Notes: generated by a model from the sequence alone, not told the origin. A stretch of DNA of 64,000 nt from Corylus avellana (GCF_901000735.1 NC_081547.1:19220838-19284837); one strand, 5' to 3'. Positions 11,201 to 23,929 are shown, numbered from the stretch's first letter. Made by a program: numbers and translations.

Positions 11201-13267
11201 AGATTTTTATCCCAGCATTCAAACTTGTCAAGGTCAGTGCTCTGGACTCCAGCAACTACACGTGTAGCCTCACTTTACTCTGCGGCAGATGTTTACGTCA
11301 TAAATTCCCAGGTGATCCATCTTCATGGCCTTTTAGTAATTCCAGTCAATAGAAAAGTGCTGTTGGTTCTAGATATATTTAAAGAAAGCTTTATTTTTGT
11401 GCCTGTTCTTATGTTTCAATTGATGTTATTGAGTTTACATCAAAATATTAACTCTGGGATAGATCCCCTGCTTATGAAGAATCGTTGGATTTTACTTAAA
11501 GATTTATTTGCATTATTTTCGAGAAGAGTTTTGGCTAAACTTGAGTACTGCTTGGTGATTTCCGTAGTAATGTGTGTGTTAGAATATATGTGATGAAAAA
11601 CTTACGTGGTACTGATCTTTACCAAATAAAAATATCTAAGATCTGACCTATTGCTGATATATGTAGCTCCCATTTCACTGGATTCAAAATAAATTTATTG
11701 ATTCATGCTTCTTAATCCTATTACCAGACGTTGAATATAAAGCACAAGCTAATATGAATAATTGTGTACAGGGATTGGGAGAAACATTTGGGAGAGTGAC
11801 AATCGAAGCAATGGCATTTGGTCTTCCGGTATGAGAAACAACTTGATTTTTCTTCCTTATTGAGGCCTGCTAAGATGATGTTATTTCTTGTCCTGCTAGT
11901 TTATCTTTGCTTTTAGAATTTAGACGTGCCATCCTAGCCTCCATCATTATTGTGCTAGTGGCATGAGGCCTATAATCATATATCCCAACTCCATTAAAAC
12001 TTGGTGTCATTAATCAAAAGAGTCAAAGCTCTTTACATGTCCTTAACATGCACCTTCAGTGATAAAATTTGAATCATCTACGAATGATTAATTGCTGTAA
12101 CTTTTCTGCACATGAACTGCTTTACATGAGAATCTTAGCATCAGAACAATTTGTAATGTTTCTGACCCGGATTATTTGCAGTATTTGCTTATAAAGTGTC
12201 TTTTACCATGTCACATGTCTGTTGACAATACGATAGTCAGTGTTGTTCAACTTTTCAACTTCTTTTTTGTTTTTTTTTTTTTTGCATGGCAGCATCGTGT
12301 ATGTGGACATCTGTCGGCGTGTATGCTTCTGCATGTCCTTATATGATTTAGACTCTGAATTGCCTCTTCAGACATTTTACAAGGAGTAAATTTTATTCAC
12401 TGCTTGGTCTGGGTTTTCAATGGACATCCTGCAGTCCCAATGAGAAGTTGATTCTTATTGGTGGTGACTTGTCATCTTATCTTGGTAGTTGACTAGTTGT
12501 GATCAACATTATGTGGAGACTGCAGATGCATTAGATGCTGGTGGATGAAAATAGAATTATTTTAGAAAGACGTAAAATCATTGATAGGATCTTGGGAACT
12601 TTGGTGAAAGATAAGCTACTCCCATATAGTGGGGGCGTTAGTTAAGCATGCTTGGGAACCCATGTTACAGGTTAGGGTCTGTCTGAGTTTGCGATTTCAA
12701 AACGTGATTTTTAAAAATGCAATTAAGCATTTAGTAAAATTGCAGTTTAGTTTTTAAAGCAGCAGGCCTTTAAAATCGTGTGTTTTAAAAAACACACTCT
12801 ATTGCCTGCGATTTGAAAACGCTAACTTTTTATGTTTTCAAATTACAATTTTTGAAAAACACTCCCAATACGATTGGATTTAAAATCGCACTTTTGATCT
12901 ACAAAAATTCACACTGCCAAATGCCCTATGAGAGTCCCAAAGGCATCTTTCTCTGCTCCTCACAGGAGTATGAGTCCAACAAACAGGTCTTAACAACATT
13001 TCATTTCATCTTATGGAGCAGGTGCTTGGAACAGACGCTGGGGGCACAAAAGAGATTGTCGACCACAATGTAACAGGTCTCCTTCATCCTGTAGGGCGCC
13101 CGGGAACTCATGCCCTTGCTGAAAATCTCGGGTTTTTGCTCAAAAACCCTTTGGCAAGGGAGCAAATGGGGAAGGAAGGAAGAAAGAAGGTACAGAGAAT
13201 GTACTTGAAGCGGCACATGTACAAGAAATTTGTAGAGGTACTCGTCAATTGCATGAAAACCAAATAA
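8226..13267 (+). CDS. Membrane-anchored GT4-family glycosyltransferase
   Basis: Four exons with consistent phases: 8226-9225, 10410-11311, 11772-11828 and 13022-13267, giving about 734 residues. The product resembles the Arabidopsis pair At3g15940/At1g52420, annotated as UDP-glycosyltransferase superfamily proteins. An Arg/Ser-rich cytosolic head is followed by one membrane segment (residues ~64-82, LVYWLLLITLWAYLGFYVQ), so a type II Golgi/ER protein is likely. A basic linker (~180-195) precedes the GT-B fold. The N-lobe has FHELSMTGAPISMMELA. The C-lobe has INPGKGQFLLLE and the retaining-GT EX7E motif ETFGRVTIE, followed by GTDAGGTKEIV, which contacts nucleotide sugar in the family. The EX7E motif sits entirely in the 57-base exon 3. 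The family's sugar donor and acceptor are not evident from sequence. The end RHMYKKFVEVLVNCMKTK is family-like. No lesions were seen. Confidence 0.93.
12675..12930. mobile_element. Truncated Tourist-like MITE in intron 3 of the GT4 gene
   Basis: It starts with TTA (12672-12674) followed by GGGTCTGTCTGAGTTTGCGA and has the repeated AAATCG/CGATTT content of the complete element at 39972-40323. The right terminus is missing; similarity fades after TGCCAAATGCCCTATG. It lies about 90 bases before the acceptor of exon 4. Confidence 0.55.
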
Positions 13268-14384
13268 ACATTCTCATTCTTTTATTGTAAGGAATATTAA
13301 AGGAAGCTGTGGGTATCAACATTGTATACCCCGGCTGAATTGGTTTGAAAGATTACCTAGTGTTATGAAAAGGCTTCTAATTTCATCAAAAGTTGTTCAG
13401 TTTGAATTTGGAGTTCAACAATTTAATTCCTTAAATATTAAAACAAGGGAGGAAGCAGTTATTTCACATGCAATTTTTGTTTTTTATTTTTATTTTTATC
13501 CTATTAAAATGAGGAAAGGGTTACAAGGGAAGCATATTTCATATTCTAATAACCTATATATGGTATATATTTAAGTACTGACACGCAACTTATTGCTTCC
13601 CCAATATTTAGAAACGTAAATTGTGGGCTGCTTAGTTGTACCGCCATGACTTGTTTTCAATTCTATAACCACTTTGGTTACAGACATTTCTTTCAACTTA
13701 CCAAATTGTTAATTTTAGGAAAGCAGAGAAATGGATGCCCTTTTACCGAGCTTACTGTTTTGGATTATTTTTATTTTTTCAGTGTCCATTCAATCTATGA
13801 TTGAGATTCCAATAAATCCCTCGACTCATTAAAAAATAAATAAATAATTCATGATAAAAAAACTTTAAAAAAAATGCTACTGGTAAAAGTTGATAGAAGT
13901 AAGATCACAGTAAATAGCCAAACACACAGCTGTAACAAGTCTGTTACTGACCTAGGGTTTTAGGACTGATTTGTAAGAAAAAATGGGTGGAAAATTGTTA
14001 TAATTGGATGAATTGTAGAATGGAGATGTAAATGGATTGAATGTTTATGGAATTGAAATGAAAATAGTTACAGATTTAGATCATTTCAAGTATGATCAAA
14101 ACTCCTTCAAAACAACACTAGAACTAAAAGCTAACAAGTTCTAAGAGCATCCACAAAGGCTTAGTTGTTCTTCCCTTTTTATCTTAAGATGGCTAACCAA
14201 ATCTATAAAAACCCCCTCCATCCGATTATGTAAAAAAATGTAAAATGCAATTTTTCTCCATTTGTGAGCGGTGCACTGTTGACAAATGCATTTGTTTGTT
14301 TTTTAGTATTTCTCTTCCCCCCGCTCTTTTCCGAAACCTTCCTTCCTTTTATTTTCTTTCCCACCTTTATTTCATCATCTCCCG

Positions 14385-14416
<32 letters not shown>

Positions 14417-15841
14417 GCGCGAAGCTTGCCTCCGCCATTCTCTCTCAGCTGCTCAAGATAAGCTCCACTCTCTCCCTAGCTCTCGCTCTCCGGTTTTAAC
14501 CCATCCCCCTCTCCTGTTTCCCTTCATGTGTTGCTAGAAATTTGAGAGAAATAGGGGTGAGTTTATCTAATGAATTAGTGTTTTGAAGTTTTCGTTTTGA
14601 GTGGTAGTAGGGCTTCTCTTAGAAATTGATAGACCCAAAATAAGATCCAATAGACCCAAGCCGGCGTCTTGAAGGTCTAAGATCCAGCCACCACCCCTAA
14701 GCCATGAATCTAAATTGATATTATGCCATGGGTTTTAAACCACAGATGAATAATAACAAAGACGTCAAATAGAAGCAAAGCAATTGAAATTTCTTGTTCA
14801 TCTTCGATGATGTGCGACTTAACTTTGATCATAATGCAGGTCATTTATTTTTGTTTGGGGTTATTCCTCTTTTTCATTTGTTCTTAACCAATTTATGTGT
14901 TGTGCATTCTTCATATGGTTCAATTAACAGCTTATTCCTTATTTGTGCTTAAGTAATTTGTCAGAGATGTGTGTTCTCTTTCTTTGGTGATTGGTTGGGT
15001 TTTCTGAAAATAGTTCATGTAGCAAAGAGAAAAATTAGAACAGATTTGCTTTTTATGTCTTTAGTTTTTCTAAATTGAAAACAAAAAACTGTTTCAGATA
15101 ACACTTGATGTTGTTTGAAAACAGTTCTTTCAGGAACAATTCCCAGAAAAGAGCGTCGGAGAACATGCTTGGTAGAGCATTTTTGCTCTGTTATTTATTT
15201 ATTTATTTATTTTTTATTTTTGTGAATTTGAAAACAGAAATAAATTTAAACAGTTACCATGCAAGCCTGATTTGAAGACTTTTTTCTTTATTAAATAGCA
15301 CTCCAAAAGAAAGGGGTATATATTTGGTGCCAATACTCTCTGATTCACCACATTCTTTTGAGGGTTATCTCCACATAGAAAAACAAAGTCATATTTGATT
15401 AGGGCTACTCTTTTCTCACAGCCACTGGTGATTTGTAATAGGGAAAGAAAAATGATTCTTTCTGGGTTATTTTTTCACCACTAACACTATGTTTGCAAGG
15501 TTTTGAGGAAAGGAATGGGTGGATATAGGAAACTTATAATCCCTTGTTTGATTAATGAGGGGAAAGAAAGGAAGAAAAAAAAAAGTATATTTAGATTTTT
15601 ATCATCATACCCCATTATTTAAATAAGAAGTTTTCACTATTAATTATAAAATGTAAAAATTTGTGCAACATAATTATAATAATACTTAATTTAATAAATT
15701 ATTAAATTAGTACAAAATAATTGTAATAATACTTGATTTAATAAAAAAATTTGTGCACATTTAAGTTACCATCAACTGATTTGACCAAATTTGCAAACTA
15801 AAAGAAAAGAATAATAGGGTATATGCTAGAACTATATCCCA
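13268..15841. other. Intergenic DNA with an orphan promoter-like segment
   Basis: No gene was recognised. At 14200-14560 there is a TATA-like TCTATAAAAACCCC, a (CT)n tract (14389-14415) and a C/T-rich leader ending in a donor-like GGGGTGAGTTTA, which looks like a plant promoter plus 5' UTR, yet no coding exon follows. It could be a captured or abandoned promoter, or a non-coding transcript. The rest is AT-rich; a TTTA run at 15190-15215 is microsatellite-like. Confidence 0.35.
14389..14415. repeat. (CT)n microsatellite
   Basis: An uninterrupted CT tract within the promoter-like segment of the 14.2-14.5 kb region. Confidence 0.9.
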
Positions 15842-15844
15842 TAT

Positions 15845-16567
15845 GGGTGATCATGCGGTTGCAGTTAGCAGTTAGTGACTAAAACCACTAACCGCTTAAG
15901 TGGTTAGTACATTTTACTAACCGCTAGGCAGTTAACCGCCTAGCGATTAGTGGTTAACCGCATCCGACTAACCGCTTTTTTTACGAACTGCTTTTTTGGG
16001 CTTTCTTTTTTGGCCAAATTTGAGAGTTGGGATTTTTTTGGGCTCACTTTAAATGTTTTTCTCCATTTTTATTTTTTTTTTCTTTTTGTTGCCTTTTTGG
16101 CCTTTTGGTCCAATTTTCAATTTTGGGCTTATTTTCCCCTTTTCAGCCTTTTATGTGCCTTTTTGGCATCAAAATATGCACTATTTAACAAGCATATAGG
16201 TTGCGATATATTACATTGGGCTTACTCCAAAAGGAGTACATATAAAAAAAAATGTAAAGGGTACGTAAAAAAATTAACCCAAATGCTATTAATATAAAAA
16301 TAAATAAATTAAAAAATTAAATAAAAAAAAAAAAACATAGTTATATGAAAATCATAAGGACGATCAAATTTCTAACCCAAAGTAATCAAATATGAAAATC
16401 AAGGAAAACCTAGTTGTTAAAAAGCCTTAGAGTAGATATCCCAAACAAGGAACACAAACATAAATATATTCAATTATATTTCTATGACAATTTGGTCTTC
16501 TAATATATATATATTAAAAAAGCGGTTAGCGGTTACAAAGTGGTTAATAAAAACCGCATGAACACCC
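15845..16567. mobile_element. hAT-like non-autonomous element
   Basis: The ends are inverted: GGGTGATCATGCGGTT at the left and the complement of GGGTGTTCATGCGGTT at the right. Sub-terminal copies of GCGGTTAG and AACCGC on both strands (15880-15975 and 16520-16557) are typical of hAT sub-terminal repeats. The interior is T-rich without a transposase. I could not find a clean 8-base target duplication, so the exact ends may be off by a few bases. Confidence 0.6.
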
Positions 16568-17941
16568 GTAATCTCTTGCGTAAATTATGATCTTTATGAA
16601 TATGTATCAATTGTATCCAAGTGTCACAGCCCTTCTTGTAAAATATGGGACATACCATCAAAAACGTAGCCCGGTTAGGCTCGCCACAAAGTATTTGGTG
16701 AGCTTGAGCTAGAGTATGTGTCTGGCGAGCTGAGCTCGGACAAAGGTTTTGAAGCCCGGCTTGAGCTTGAGCTTGGTTCATTTAGAAGACCCCTTAAATG
16801 AGCCAGTCCTGGAATGTTCAAACTCGGCTCGGCTCAACTGGACTACGGTTTACAGCCCTAAACATAGGATTCAATTAGTCTTTGGGTGTCATTGAGTTTG
16901 TAGAAAGCATCTCTAGCCTTGTTTTGCTATATATACCCCGATATTGAATAGATGCAACATCAGTAACAAACACATTATCCTAACAAGACACCATAGATCA
17001 GAACTCACAAATCAATCACATTTTCAATCATATAAATAGTTTAAAATTGAAAAAAAAAAAAAAAAAACAAAAAAAAAGAAAGAAAGAGCATACACAATAG
17101 ACCTTCGTCATTGCTTCACATCGAACATCCTACTGCTGCACACGCAAAGTGAGATGGCCAGCAACGAAACCAAAGGACAATCATGAAGAAGGATCGGTCT
17201 TTAAAGAAAAGAAGCAGAATTTCGTTCCTTTCTCTCATCTAATTACAGTCTTAATTTGAATTCTATAATTTTAAAGAAGAATATTCCTACTAAGATGTCC
17301 TTATCATCATATCCTATTATTTAAATAATAAGTTTTGTTGTGACAGGTTTTCACGTGAATGAGGGAAAATTTCATTAAAAGATTTTCCTTGCCTTCAAGA
17401 GTTCCTCTCAACCCAAATCTCTTCTCCCTTAGAAATAATGCAAGATGCTAGTTTCTTGGTGGCTGTTATATAGGCTTGGACATCTCAATATCCAATGCTC
17501 TTTACCTCCCACCTGGACAGGATACCAGTGCCCTCATTCTGACTTTTGGACAAAGATTGATCTTAGTAAGCCCCTTGAACCCTCTTTGAGTCTTTAGCTT
17601 CTTCAACCAGCTGTTTTGACCAAATAAGATTTTTTGCAGTCTATTTAGTATTTATCTATACTTGGCCATGGACGTCTTCGTAATGTCAAATCATTGAGCA
17701 AATGCAGGAAGTTGATTGGGGCTGGGCTGTGTTGAGGTGAAGTTATATCATCATGAAAACTTGGCAATTTGCTATACTTTTGTCTTCTTTGTCGTCTTTC
17801 GAGTGGTGAGAGGCGCTACACTTGGCGTATTGGAATCCTAGCCGCCTCTGTACCCTAATTGTGTTTCTTTGACGTCTTTCGAGTGGTGAGAGGCATTGCA
17901 CAGCAGGGCGTCTCTTACAATATGGGAATCGAAGCTTTGTC
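16568..17941. other. Intergenic repeat fragments
   Basis: 16640-16859 is rich in GAGCTTGAGCTCGG-like words and ends in CAGCCCTA, resembling the end of the hAT element at 60440-61424. 17770-17905 contains two copies of GTCTTTCGAGTGGTGAGAGGC 70 bases apart. No gene was seen. Confidence 0.4.
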
Positions 17942-18297
17942 TGTTGAAAATTGGAAACAACACACACCAAGAGAGAACACAAAATAGGAAGAGGAATAAT
18001 GAATTAATAGAGGACTTTGTGTTCTATTATTCAACTTGATAAAATAATTTGCTTACATGGGTATTTATAAGATACAAATGGCCATTCTAACTTCTTCACA
18101 ATAACTTCATTCATCTACATCTCATGTAACTCCCATGTAACTCCTATGTAAAATAACTCTTGAAAAACTAAATGACACAACATCTTCAAGTCACTTAGTA
18201 ACATATGAGATATGAAATGAAAAGTCACTTAGTAACATATGAGAATATGAAATAAAAAGACTCAACTAAATGTTAAAATTAAGTTTATTATTCAACA
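17942..18297 (-). repeat. 3' LTR of the copia element
   Basis: The 356 bp LTR has perfect short inverted ends: on the minus strand it begins TGTTGAA and ends TTCAACA. It follows directly on a purine tract (AAAAGGGGA on the minus strand, from 18298) and the RNase H end. A TATA-like TTATAAATA lies near 18063. It marks the downstream end of the truncated element that continues to about 21435. A matching 5' LTR was not found. Confidence 0.8.
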
Positions 18298-18883
18298 TCC
18301 CCTTTTAAACTTAATTTCTAGTGACTTGAAGTAATGCTCGTAGCTTGCTAAAAATCTCATTCTTTAGAGGCTTTGTAAAAAATATCTGCAACTTGATCAT
18401 GAGTCTTCATAAACTTGAGTTGTACCTCCTTCTTGGCAATGCATTCTCTAAGAAAATGATATTTTGTGTCGATGTGTTTGCTTCGATTATGAAATACCGG
18501 ATTTTTCGCCTATGCAAGCGCTGATTTGTTGTTAAGAAATAAATCCGTAGCATCCTCTTGTGGCATGTGTAGCTCTTTCATCAATCTCCTCAACTAAATA
18601 GCATGAAAAACACATGATGTAGCGGCAACATATTCAGCTTCACATGCTGTAAGTGTCACAATTGGTTGCTTTTTAAAACTCCAAGTAAATGCCGAGAACT
18701 CCCCAAATAGAAAACAAATTCGGAGGTGCTCTTTCTATCGTCCACATCTCCACCCTAATCGCTATCACTATAACCCACAAGTTTGAATTCATTAAAAGAT
18801 TGTTAAAGTGTACCAAAATCAATTGTACCTTTGATATAACGAAGAATTCTTTTAGCCACCTTGAAATGAGTTATGGTAGGTGG

Positions 18884-19345
18884 CACCTCTTATATTGAAT
18901 TGCTTATTCAATGAGTATTCTCAATATTATGCCTTGAAGAGGACTCGAACCTCCATACCCTTTAGCACAAGCTAGATTTTGAGTCTCGCGTGTCTACCAT
19001 TTCACCACCAACGCATCTTGAAAGTGACTTGTATTCCATGAATATGATATCTATCTAGTGTGATGTATAGAATATATGACAAAGGTTAAGTGTTAAGAGT
19101 ATTTCTGTTGATAGGATGACATGACTAATCAACTAATCTTGGGGTAAACGGTCTCTTCTTCTTCTGTTTATTTATGCTCAACTCTTTAATTCTTCGTATA
19201 CATTGAAGATAAGACTCAATTATTTTACTACAAATATATATTATATAGCTGTTTTCTTTCACTCATATAACTATATAATTTAATTCATTAATCCAAATAA
19301 TGAATTAAAAAAGAAGATATCTATGCAATTTACTCTATATTGCGA
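18884..19345 (-). other. Plastid-derived insertion (NUPT) in the copia RNase H region
   Basis: The copia reading frame reads R-S-L-V-G-S-L-R-Y-L-T..ILYIVGLV up to about 19346 and resumes at PTITHFKVAKRILRYIKG below 18883. Between them is DNA unlike the retroelement: a plastid-type tRNA-Leu(CAA) and AT-rich flank. About five codons of RNase H are lost at the junction. The plastid origin of the flank is inferred from the tRNA; only the tRNA is recognised directly. Confidence 0.7.
18930..19014 (-). pseudogene. trnL-CAA: Plastid-type trnL-CAA pseudogene
   Basis: The minus strand reads a tRNA-Leu with the plastid signature GGTGGTGAAATGGTAGACAC, anticodon loop GACTCAAAATC (anticodon CAA) and T-arm GGAGGTTCGAGTCC, ending CAAGGCA. 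Two defects separate it from a working copy: the acceptor stem begins GCG where GCC is needed to pair with the 3' GGC, and four to five extra bases sit after AATCT, breaking the anticodon stem. At 85 bases it is longer than the usual 81. Confidence 0.88.
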
Positions 19346-21200
19346 CTAACAAGCCCAACTATATAAAGAATATCCGGTTTTGTGCATGTCAAGTATCTCA
19401 AACTTCCAACTAAACTCCTGAACATTGTTGGATCCACTATTTCTCATCCTTTATGCTTTGACAATTTAATCCCACATTCTATCGGAGTGTTAACAGGTTT
19501 GCAATTGTTCATCTTGAACTTTTTGAGAATTTCCCTTGCAAAACTTCCTTGAGAAATAAAAATACATTTCTCCATTTGCTTAACTTCAATTCCAAGATAA
19601 TAGGACATGAAGCCTATATTTGTCATTTCAAATTCTCGAGTCATTGCTTTCTTGAAATCTTTGAACATACTTGGATTGTTTCCTGTAAAAATTATATCAT
19701 CCATAAACAAGCAAAATATCTCCATTTTCACACATCTTAGCATAAAGAGCATATTCATGAGGGCATTTGATGAAGCCATTCTTTTGACAATAGTTATCAA
19801 TTCTACTATTCCAAGCCCTTTGTGCTTGTTTTAAGCCATACAACGCCTTTTTTAATTTCAAAACTTTCTCCTAATCCCCTTTGATGACATAGCCCATAGG
19901 TTGTTCAACATAAATTTCTTCTTCAAGAATTCCATTCTAGAAAGCAGATTTTACGTCCATTTGATAAGTCTTCCATTTATTTTGAGACGCAAGAGAGATT
20001 ACCAACCTTATGGTTTTCAAATATGATATAGTCAATGCCAAGTAGTTGACTATATCCCTTGGCAACCAATCTTGCTTTGTATCTCTCGATTTCTCCTTTA
20101 GCTATCTTCTTTTTCTTGAACACCCACTTCACTCCGATGGGTTTTTGATCTTTTGGAATAGTCTCCAACTCCCATGTGTTGTTCTTTTCAATGGATTGGA
20201 TTTCCCCATCCATGGCATTTCTCCTTTTTCATCTTTTACCGCTTCTTCAAAACCTATTGGTTCACAATCCGCAAAATGACAAAAAAGAGTTAGATCATCA
20301 TTTAAATTCTCTGTTACCTCGTAGAGTTCTTGAAGACTTCTCATGTGTGGTGGCATTTCTCTAGAACTTTCACTTGAATATGATGACAAGGGTGTACTAG
20401 AATTTGTTGGTGATGGAGAAGGTGTAGTGGACGCTTCGTTTCTTGACTCTTCTTCTTCAAGAAAAGGAAAGAAATCATATTTTTCTTCTTCTTGAGTGCT
20501 CCACTCCCAAAAATCCTCTTCATCAAACTCCACATCTCTACTAATGACAATTTTACCAGAATTTTGATTGTAAAGCTTGTAGCCTTTAGAACTTGAGTCA
20601 TAGCCAATGAAGATGTACCCCTTGCTTTTATCATCAAGCTTTGACCGCTCTTGATTCGATACGTGTGTATAGCTAATGCTTCCAAAAACTTGCAAATGAG
20701 AAACATTTGGCTTTCTTCTACTCCATGCTTCTTGTGGTGTTTTGTTCCATAGGCTTTTTGTAGGACAAAGATTTGATAAATATACGGCACAATCAACAAC
20801 TTCCGCCCAAAATTCTTTAGGCATTTTTTTTTGTCTTCAACATGCTTTGAGCCATATTGAGAATTGTCATATTCTTCCTTTCACCAACACCATTTTGTTG
20901 AAATGATCTCAAAACTATTAAAGGACGACGAATTCCATTTGCTTCACAAAATTCTTTAAATTCATTAGATGTGAATTCGCCTCCTCTATCGGATCTCCTA
21001 AATTTAATACAATAGCCACTTTGTTCTTCTACAAAGGCTTTGAATTTTTAGAAAACTTCAAATAATCATATTTTTCCTTTAAAAAATAGACCCAATTCTT
21101 TCGATTAAAGTTATCAATGAATTGAAGGCAGCAACGATTTTTACCGAATGAAGATGGCTTAATTGGATCACAAACATCCGCATGAAGACGTTGAAGCAAC

Positions 21201-21356
21201 CAGGGACGGAGCCAGCCTTGAGAATAGGCAGGGGCCCATTAGCCAAAAAAAAAAAAAATTAACCATAAAAAATTGTTTTTACCTTAATTTTTTTTTTTTT
21301 TTTTTGTCATTTGAGGGGGCCCTGGCCCCTGCCAGTCCCCCCTTCCTCCGTCCCTG
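21201..21356. mobile_element. MITE with CAGGGACGGAG termini
   Basis: The 156 bp element has inverted ends CAGGGACGGAG...CTCCGTCCCTG and internal complementary blocks (GGCAGGGGCCC / GGGCCCTGGCCCCTGCC). A hAT-type origin is likely from the CAGGG ends. It interrupts the copia integrase region; a clean 8-base target duplication was not seen. Confidence 0.7.
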
Positions 21357-21435
21357 TCCACAGCAAAAGTTGTACGTTCCAAAAAAACCCTTTCTCATGT
21401 GTTGGGGCGTATGTGTGTATACTGATACTGGATGT

Positions 21436-22168
21436 ACAACGAATTCAAAAGCCTATTAAAACTATAAATGATCTTTTTTTCTTTCTTTCTTTCTTTCTTT
21501 CTTTTTTTTTTCTATCAAAAGACTTACATTAATAGAAAACATGTAAAAGCTTATTAAAAAAAAAAAAGAAATAAAAAAATGATATCTCAAAAGTTTCTTT
21601 GAAAATTAGAAAGTTGTGAAGAAAACTTTCAAAGTTAAACTATCGCAGTATAAAGAGGAATTATTCACGTCAATATTTTTTTTAGATTTTCTCTAAATCA
21701 TCCTATAAATTCAATATATCAACTATTACATTTGTTGGCTCATATGTATTTCACACAAATCCAATGGTAAATCCATCCATTCACTATGGAGATGATAAAA
21801 AAATGATTAAAAATAGAATGAATTCTATTATTTCTCCTCCAATATAAATGTTAATTGAGGGCCCTAATTTTGGTATTGACATTGATTGATGACTTGGGAA
21901 AACATTTAAGTCAAGTCGACTTTGGATGAGGCGATCTGTAGTACTCTAACTTGTTTCTTCTTCTTTTCTTATCAATTGATCGGAATAGGCAGGCAATTTC
22001 AAAGACGAGAATGTCTTCTTATCTCTACATTTAAAGAAAATACGCGTTCATCTGTCTTTAATCTACTAATAAAATTTAGTGCTTTCTATTTGGATGAAAG
22101 TAACACGTATGTGTGTGTATATATATATATTGAAAAACCCCAAATAATACCTATTTTGAATGCATAGT
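21436..22168. other. AT-rich intergenic DNA with a (CTTT)n tract
   Basis: It contains a (TTTC)n microsatellite near 21477-21510 and no recognisable gene or terminal repeats. Confidence 0.5.
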
Positions 22169-23243
22169 TGTTTCATAAAATATTATGCGAAAATAGATCT
22201 GACCTAACAAATAATAATCAACCAAAAACAGATATGCAATGAACAATAAAGAACATATATATTTTGGTTATAAAGAAAAAACCAATTAGAGAACCTCTAA
22301 ATGTAAAATCTCTTCGTTACAGTCAAACTTAGGAAATCAACTAACTCAATAAAAGAATAAGGATTACAAGAAGTTCACACTTACAAAACCTTTGCAATTG
22401 ACACTATCTTGCATAAGACAAGCAACCCACTTGCCTTCTACCGTAGTAGCCCTTTCCAGAGACAGCTGGCACAATCCTTCTGCGTGATCTCCCTTCACCG
22501 GAACTCCAGTTGACTTCACTTCAACAATCAACAAGTAATCTCAAACAATCACTTTAAGAGAGAGAACAAACGCTCTATATCACAAACTCTCTTAGCACAC
22601 GACGGCGAACTCTATATGCAAAATCTGTACCTCTCTCTTCCTATAGAGGTGTATTTATAATAGCCTCACAATCCCTAGACCTAAGACATAGTTTGAGATC
22701 ATCAAAAACTGTTACAGGTACACGGCGTTCGGACGGGATAAGTACCGTCCGGACAGTGCAACAAAATACGGCCAGAACGTGTTTTTAACACATGGCCGTC
22801 TACAATCTCATCCGGACAATATTGCACACGAGCCATTCTGCGCAGCTTTGTAATCTTCTCTTTATGTCTCGTTTTGACCTAGTAAATATTGGAATTAGCT
22901 GAACCTCGTGAAACATGACTTTGTAGATCTTTGAGTTAGCTTTCCAACGCCATAAAGGTTGCTCCAATCAAAGGTCTGAAACTCTAGATATGACATTTTT
23001 AGTAAAATTCATTAGATGAAAATAACATAGGCATCTGGACGGGGTTTAGACGAGATTGTAGACGAGGCTCTCTGAAATTCTTGTTTATCGAGCTCATCCA
23101 GCCAGGCTTGCAAATGAGATTGCAGATGAGGCTCTCGGAAAAAATAGAATTCTTCGAGCATCGCGACGGCCTTTCTTCTCATTCAAACGGCGGCAGTTTT
23201 GATCACCATTTTGATTACTGAATTAGGCCAACGAGCACTTACA
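22169..23243 (-). repeat. LTR-like element, copy A (minus orientation)
   Basis: Read on the minus strand it starts TGTAAGTGCTCGTTGG and ends ATGAAACA, with a TATA-like TTATAAATACACC near 22655, as expected of an LTR. It is collinear with copy C at 30964-31764 and shares CGTTTTGACCTAGTAAA and GCTTTCCAACGCCA blocks with copy B at 23930-24420. No internal retrotransposon region adjoins, so it may be a solo LTR; flanking 5-base duplications did not match. Confidence 0.55.
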
Positions 23244-23929
23244 TATATAAGAGTTAAATGTTTTTTTTTGGTAGTTGTGGTAAGAAGTAGAGACATTATC
23301 AAATAGCTACATCGGTTTCAAAAAATATCATAGGGGTTACGTACCTATTGTAAACCAAAATACCGACTTGCATCTTCCATCCAGCTTTCATCTATTTTTT
23401 TAACGGATATTCACATCAACGTGCTTAAACGTGATACCTCTATAAAATGAATTTTATTTTATTTTAAAAAAAAAAATTAATTTTTTAAAACATATCCTTG
23501 TAAATTGTTTTTTTTTTTTACTTTTAGTTATTAGTTAAAAAATAATAATTTGAAGAGTTTTTTAATTTTATGAATGGTATTTTTGTCCTTAAGAGGGACA
23601 TGGACATTTTGTTGGTAGTTTGTGTGATAGTTTGTGACGGACATCAATAATGAAGTGATAATTTGTATGGGGTATGTGTACTTTTTCCTAAAGTCAAATA
23701 TACATATTAACAATGCTCCATTTCATTAAAGAAGGACATTGAAAGATCAAATAGTATTTTATTCATAAATTTGGAGTCAAAATAGACACATATTACAACT
23801 TGATGCAGCGTGACGTCGTGGAATCCAAAGTAGAACGGATAGATATCTCTAGATCTTGACTCTATCAATGATCTAAGAAATCTTCTCAAAACACTAGAAC
23901 CTATCTAGAATTTGAAGCAAAACACTGAA

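Larger units (their letters stand above)
18298..21435 (-). pseudogene. Decayed Ty1/copia polyprotein (integrase, RT, RNase H), 5'-truncated
   Basis: Order on the minus strand is integrase, reverse transcriptase, RNase H, LTR, the copia order. Integrase pieces: HADVCDPI and CLQFIDNFNRKNWV (about 21180-21080), then [15 protein letters not shown] and [22 protein letters not shown] (20824-20640). [21 protein letters not shown] (20160-20060), and a catalytic site reading FMDDIIFTGN where YVDD is usual (19700). RNase H ends with KHIDTKYHFLRECIAKK..DQVADIF (18480-18375). Several stops and frame changes make it inactive. It is interrupted by a MITE (21201-21356) and a plastid insertion (about 18884-19345). 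gag and the 5' LTR are missing. Confidence 0.88.

Noticed and set aside
14245..14499. Short open frames in the CT-rich region
   Set aside because: They translate the (CT)n tract as Leu/Ser runs; no protein evidence.
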